Shown: positions 60,518 through 63,822 of the stretch, one piece after another
Numbering within the stretch: the stretch's first letter is position 1
How the letters are laid out: every line of letters starts with the position of its first letter
Assembly (NCBI GenBank): GCA_036386415.1
Contig: DASVVT010000043.1
Coordinates: 1-63,822 of the forward strand
Direction of reading: 5' to 3'
Source: DASVVT01 sp036386415
GTDB taxonomy: Bacteria > Acidobacteriota > Blastocatellia > Pyrinomonadales > Pyrinomonadaceae
Length of the DNA stretch: 63,822 nucleotides
Made by a program: the position numbers and the translations under genes
Notes under the pieces: model-generated
Database searches by the model: none
Told to the model about the DNA's origin: nothing
Seen by the model: the letters and a program-made list of their open reading frames with translations, nothing else

Positions 60518-61081
60518 TTATTGTTTGTCTTTCTCTTTTTCCTTTACGCCCGATGGCAGCTTGTCCGCCGCTTCGACGATCAGTTGTGCGTTTTCGATAG
60601 TCTGTTCGAGCGCCTCGCGTTCTGCGCCCTGCGCTTGCGCGCGCATGGGCTTGAGTTCGGAGAGAAAGCGCCTGGAAGCATCTGCCAGGATGCGCAGCGC
60701 CTTCAGCAGGAGCGGGTTTTTCGGATCGCGCGCGCCCACGTCATCTATATTGGTGCTCGCTTCACCGAGAATCTTCGCCATGTCTGTGAGCAGTTCCGTA
60801 CGCGTCCCGCGAGGCAGGTCGCCCCACTTCTTCATATCCTTCTGAACCTGGCGCGAGGATGCCGCGTTGGGGTCTGTGAGAGCGAGGAGCCGCCGACCTG
60901 CGGCTTTAATAAAGACGGCCATGCGCACGTCCAGGATTTGTGCCGCGCGCACAAGCTCCACTTCCTCCGCCGTGAGGTGATCGCGTTTCCCGCCGCCCTG
61001 CGCGCTCGCCCGTGCGGGGCAGAACACCATGAGGGTCAGGAACAAGAGGAGGAGGGATGCGCCGTAGAGCCTCTTTTTCAT
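60518..61081 (-). CDS. Secreted helical protein, 187 aa
   Basis: Signal peptide about 1-27 (ending ARASAQ). The rest is predicted helical, with HLTAEEVELVRAAQ and a Lys/Glu/Asp-rich end. No family is recognised. Its ATG overlaps the stop of the next upstream gene (ATGA), so it is translated together with it. Together with the two genes upstream it forms a three-gene secreted operon. Confidence 0.7.
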   Translation of the reverse strand: MKKRLYGASLLLLFLTLMVFCPARASAQGGGKRDHLTAEEVELVRAAQILDVRMAVFIKAAGRRLLALTDPNAASSRQVQKDMKKWGDLPRGTRTELLTDMAKILGEASTNIDDVGARDPKNPLLLKALRILADASRRFLSELKPMRAQAQGAEREALEQTIENAQLIVEAADKLPSGVKEKEKDKQ

Positions 61082-61698
61082 AACTGTTTCTTTGGCGAGC
61101 CGGATGCTGAGTCCTTGCTGTTTCCATCGGTGGAAGGTTTTGCGTTATCCTGCAAGACGTCGCGGACGACCGTATCGCTATAAAAAGTATTGAGCGCCTG
61201 GGTGCGCGCGCTGCGCGCATATTCAAGCGTGGACTTCACATTGACGGCAAAGTCGTAGGGAGTATCACGGCGTATGGCCTCGATGCGTGTGATGTGCGTA
61301 CGCAAAGTCATCTCCAAACGCTTGAAGATGTCGCGCATCTTCTTATTGTCTATGTTCATCCCGACGAGAAAGCCGAGGGCGTCCTCCATCACCGCCTGGT
61401 AACGACCGAGCGCGGCGGAAGCTCTACTGAACGTGCGCGTGAAGGTGGAATTCTCCGCGTGACGCAGATGTCCTTCCGCCAGCTCGAGGCTCGCTTGCGT
61501 GCGCAACTTCGGGTCACTAATCGTGGAGAGCCGCGCACGCTCGTCGAGCGAAACGAACCTCATCGGCGGCGGCGCAGTCATATCCGTGACAAGCTCCTGT
61601 TGTCCATGCGCAACGGCAGGCATCAGACAGAGCGTGAGCGCCATGAGCGCGTAAAGCTTAAAGACGACTGGTATTCTATAAGAGAGAGGGGAGTTCAT
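61078..61698 (-). CDS. Secreted helical protein, 206 aa
   Basis: Signal peptide about 1-32 (ending VAHGQ). Long helices (SLELAEGHLRHAENS, KKMRDIFKRLEMTLR) suggest a helical bundle. No family is recognised. It overlaps the 187-aa gene by 4 nt. AAGGA lies before the ATG. With its neighbour it may form a periplasmic complex. Confidence 0.7.
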   Translation of the reverse strand: MNSPLSYRIPVVFKLYALMALTLCLMPAVAHGQQELVTDMTAPPPMRFVSLDERARLSTISDPKLRTQASLELAEGHLRHAENSTFTRTFSRASAALGRYQAVMEDALGFLVGMNIDNKKMRDIFKRLEMTLRTHITRIEAIRRDTPYDFAVNVKSTLEYARSARTQALNTFYSDTVVRDVLQDNAKPSTDGNSKDSASGSPKKQL

Positions 61699-61714
61699 AT
61701 CTCTGTTCCTTCTT

Positions 61715-61780
61715 AGTGAATAGTCAATGGTAAATAGTGAATGTTGAAAAGAAAGACCGCCGTCCAGCTATTCACTATTT
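61715..61780. repeat. Short heptad palindrome, TAGTGAA family
   Basis: Left arm 61715-61743 (units like TAGTGAA and TAGTCAA) and a short inverse arm 61769-61780. The stop codon of the TPR gene lies in the right arm. A weak member of the class. Confidence 0.7.
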
Positions 61781-63207
61781 CTCTTCTTTCCTTCTCCGCG
61801 TTTGACCTGCTGACGTAAAGTCGGGAGCCGCAAATTGACCTTTTCAATTTCGGAGCTGTTCTTCTGCTCGTCAGCTCGCGCGAGAAATGCCTCGTAGGCG
61901 GCGAGTGCCTCCGCGTATTCTCCTAGAATGTCATGGGCGGTCGCAATGAAAAAATATGTGGCGGCGATCTCCGGCTTTGCCGAGAGAACCCACCCGTACT
62001 CTGTCAACGCTTCTTTAAAGCGCTTCGATTCGTAGAGCGCGGTCGCCAGATTAGCATGCGCCACGTAGTTGTCAGGAGCGATAGCCGTGACCTGCCGCAG
62101 GACGAGCACCGCTTCCTGATAGCGACGCGCCTGCACCAGCGCCGCTCCGTATCCGGTCGCATAATCCGCGTTGCGGGGCTCAAGCTCAAGGGCGCGCCGG
62201 TAATATTCCACGGCGCGCGATGGATCATCCGTACGATAGAGCGCACCGAGACGCGCCAGCAACGCGGCGTTGCGCGGCTCACGTTCGAGAATTTTTTCGA
62301 GAGCGGCGCGGCTCTCTGCATCCGGCTCGCCGCCCGTCAGGATCGCCGTGCGCAACGCGACCGTTTCGGGAAGAGCCTTCGTCGCTTCATCGAGGGCATC
62401 GAGGACACCGAGCGCAGCCTTTTTCTTGCCCGCCTGCGCGTAGATTCTGGCTAACAGCAGAGAGGCGCTGGCAGGCTGTGGGCCTCCTGCGGCCTGCGCG
62501 GCTCTGGCGTCTTCAATGGCGCCGTCAAACTGGCCTGCACGCGCGCGCATGTCTGCCCGCTCCATGAGCGCCACGCTATTTCGAGGATCAATCGTCAGAG
62601 CACGGTCAAGACTGGAAGCCGCCTGCGCCGTGTCGCCCAGAGCGCGCTCCACAGAGCCACGCGCCGCCCACAGTGAAGCGCTCGTCTCGCTGCCTGCTGT
62701 GGCAGCGCGCAAGCGTTCCAGTAGAGACTGTAAGGACGCGTGCCCGGCCTTCGTGCGCAAACGCAGATCGGCCAGCGCGACGAGCGCGCTCACAGTCCTG
62801 GCATCCAGCTCCAGCGCGCGGTTGAGATACTTCTCCGCTTCCTCGAAACGATTCAGGCGCAGGAGCAATGCGCCCAGCGCAGCCTGTGGCAGAGCCCAGG
62901 CGGAGTGCAGCTCCGTGGCGCGCCTGAGCCCCTTCTCCGCTTCCGGCAAACGGCCTAGCGCAAGAAGCGCCATCGCGCGCTGGTATTCGGCTTCGGGGAA
63001 TTCCGGGCGCAGCTCTATGGCTTGCTCGTAGAGCTTGAGCGCCAGCGCCAGATCACCGTGCGCGTGCGCGTCCTGCCCGCGCTCAAATAGCTTGATGGGG
63101 TCTATCTCGCCGTCGTCCGATTGTGCATGAGCAAAGGATGCGCTGTAAAAAAGCGTGAGCGAAAGCGCAAGCCCGTAAGTGATGATTGCGAGAGAGCGAA
63201 ACCACAT
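61768..63207 (-). CDS. Secreted TPR-repeat protein
   Basis: 479 aa. Signal peptide about 1-30 (ending FAHAQ), then about eleven TPR-like units (ALALKLYEQAIELRPEFPEA, DPSRAVEYYRRALELEPRN), so almost entirely a TPR superhelix for protein contacts. It is first in a minus-strand operon with the 206- and 187-aa proteins and may be their scaffold. The ATG at 63207 is preferred; a TTG is 9 bases upstream. The stop TAG is supplied by a TAGTGAA repeat unit. Confidence 0.82.
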   Translation of the reverse strand: MWFRSLAIITYGLALSLTLFYSASFAHAQSDDGEIDPIKLFERGQDAHAHGDLALALKLYEQAIELRPEFPEAEYQRAMALLALGRLPEAEKGLRRATELHSAWALPQAALGALLLRLNRFEEAEKYLNRALELDARTVSALVALADLRLRTKAGHASLQSLLERLRAATAGSETSASLWAARGSVERALGDTAQAASSLDRALTIDPRNSVALMERADMRARAGQFDGAIEDARAAQAAGGPQPASASLLLARIYAQAGKKKAALGVLDALDEATKALPETVALRTAILTGGEPDAESRAALEKILEREPRNAALLARLGALYRTDDPSRAVEYYRRALELEPRNADYATGYGAALVQARRYQEAVLVLRQVTAIAPDNYVAHANLATALYESKRFKEALTEYGWVLSAKPEIAATYFFIATAHDILGEYAEALAAYEAFLARADEQKNSSEIEKVNLRLPTLRQQVKRGEGKKRNSE

Positions 63208-63298
63208 CGCGATCAACTACACATCCCGAAAATCAGTTTGCCGAACATAAGAAGAAGAGTTCCCCGGGGAGGCCATAATAATAATACGAAACATCGGA

Positions 63299-63462
63299 AG
63301 GTGGAAAGGGAAAAGATTCAGGAGAAAGTGGAAAGGCGAAAGTTAGGAGGGCACGTCGCGCCCGTTTTCTGAAAACAGGATCACGCCTTGATGCGTTTAT
63401 GCGTTTCCGCATTTTCGCCCTTCGCCCTTCCGCTTTGGTTCTTCGCCTTCTGCCACTTGTCT
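63299..63462. repeat. Diverged palindrome with TTCGCCC-type heptads
   Basis: GGAAAGG/GAAAGTG-type units (63299-63350) face TTCGCCC/TTCCGCT units (63405-63462). Weak and imperfect. The rest of 63208-63627 shows no gene apart from the larE leader. Confidence 0.6.
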
Positions 63463-63627
63463 TTAAGTTGCACAAGGGTAGAGGCATGCGCTAACATGCG
63501 CTCTCGCGTAAGAGCTAACCCAGCAATGATGCAGAATTATACGGCGGGCAAATCGGAAGTGGTCTGCTCGCTGCGGAGTTAATCGAAAGCCTTGAGCAGT
63601 AGTAGTTGTGTGAGTGAAGAGCAGACG

Positions 63628-63822
63628 ATGTCCGTCCGGCCAGCGGGCGATGGCCTAGCCGTCTCTCCCGAAGCAGAGACGAAAGAGCAGCAGTTGCGCG
63701 CGCTCCTCAGAGGCATGGGATCGGTGCTGGTGGCTTTCTCCGGAGGCGTCGATTCAAGCTACCTGGCGCTCATCGCCACGGAGGAGCTGGGCGCGCGTGC
63801 GCTGTGCGTGACAGGGGAATCG
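63628..63822 (+). CDS. larE: LarE-type ATP-dependent sacrificial sulfur transferase (5' part, cut by window end)
   Basis: The first 65 codons are within the window and are in frame to the last base. VLVAFSGGVDSSYLALIA is the PP-loop ATP pyrophosphatase motif, and ALCVTGES follows it as in LarE, which supplies sulfur for the nickel-pincer cofactor of lactate racemase. The ATG at 63628 follows GAAGAG; a GTG at 63610 is also in frame. Start is certain only to this degree; the rest of the gene is outside. Confidence 0.85.
   Translation, partial: MSVRPAGDGLAVSPEAETKEQQLRALLRGMGSVLVAFSGGVDSSYLALIATEELGARALCVTGES

Overview
The window is 63.8 kb of a GC-rich bacterial chromosome and contains no phage or plasmid backbone. 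Its content fits Acidobacteriota, probably class Blastocatellia: an ECF sigma factor next to a PASTA-less Ser/Thr kinase with a TolB-like propeller, many secreted proteins of unknown function, an archaeal-type Ogg glycosylase, a PSMA-like M28 peptidase, and housekeeping genes scattered singly rather than in canonical operons. This placement is an inference from gene content; no rRNA gene is present. One tRNA gene, tRNA-Pro(GGG), is present.

Layout. 1-9.1 kb: dacB, an Ogg2 DNA glycosylase, a TPR protein with two retropepsin-like domains, a PIN toxin with a small partner, a lytic transglycosylase, an MFS exporter and an MgtC-like protein. 9.2-9.8 kb: a Y1 (IS200/RAYT-type) transposase between two inverted hairpins. 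9.8-24 kb: an amidohydrolase, a PrcB-like lipoprotein, a MOSC protein, a class III aminotransferase, cysS, a GH19-like hydrolase, a glycine-zipper protein, thiL, an aspartate-type aminotransferase, a MerR regulator, the tRNA and an OsmC protein. 24.2-28.6 kb: one 1455-residue TIR-STAND-TM-WD40 protein. 28.9-43.7 kb: sucC and, 3.8 kb later, sucD, ndk, an orphan nuoI, a class III nucleotide cyclase, a cyclic-nucleotide-binding DUF1003 protein, and the ATPase and permease of a MacB-like exporter. 43.8-63.2 kb: mostly secreted proteins, including an Arg/Cys-rich mini-protein with mirror-symmetric cysteines, the ECF sigma/kinase pair, an M4 metalloprotease with FG-GAP repeats, an M28 peptidase and a secreted TPR operon. 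The last 195 bases are the start of larE.

The most striking structure is not a gene. About thirty intergenic sites hold palindromes whose two arms are short tandem repeats of period 7 (sometimes 9). At least ten unrelated repeat sequences are used, but the architecture is the same. In the co-directional run from sucD to the ABC permease (33.7-42.3 kb), each of ten consecutive gene junctions carries exactly one such palindrome. The elements supply start or stop codons to several genes, and one is translated in frame inside thiL. Copies of the same family share loop sequence and occur in both orientations, so they look like mobile non-autonomous elements. The single Y1 transposase, itself bounded by inverted hairpins, is a candidate partner, but its hairpins do not share sequence with the palindromes.
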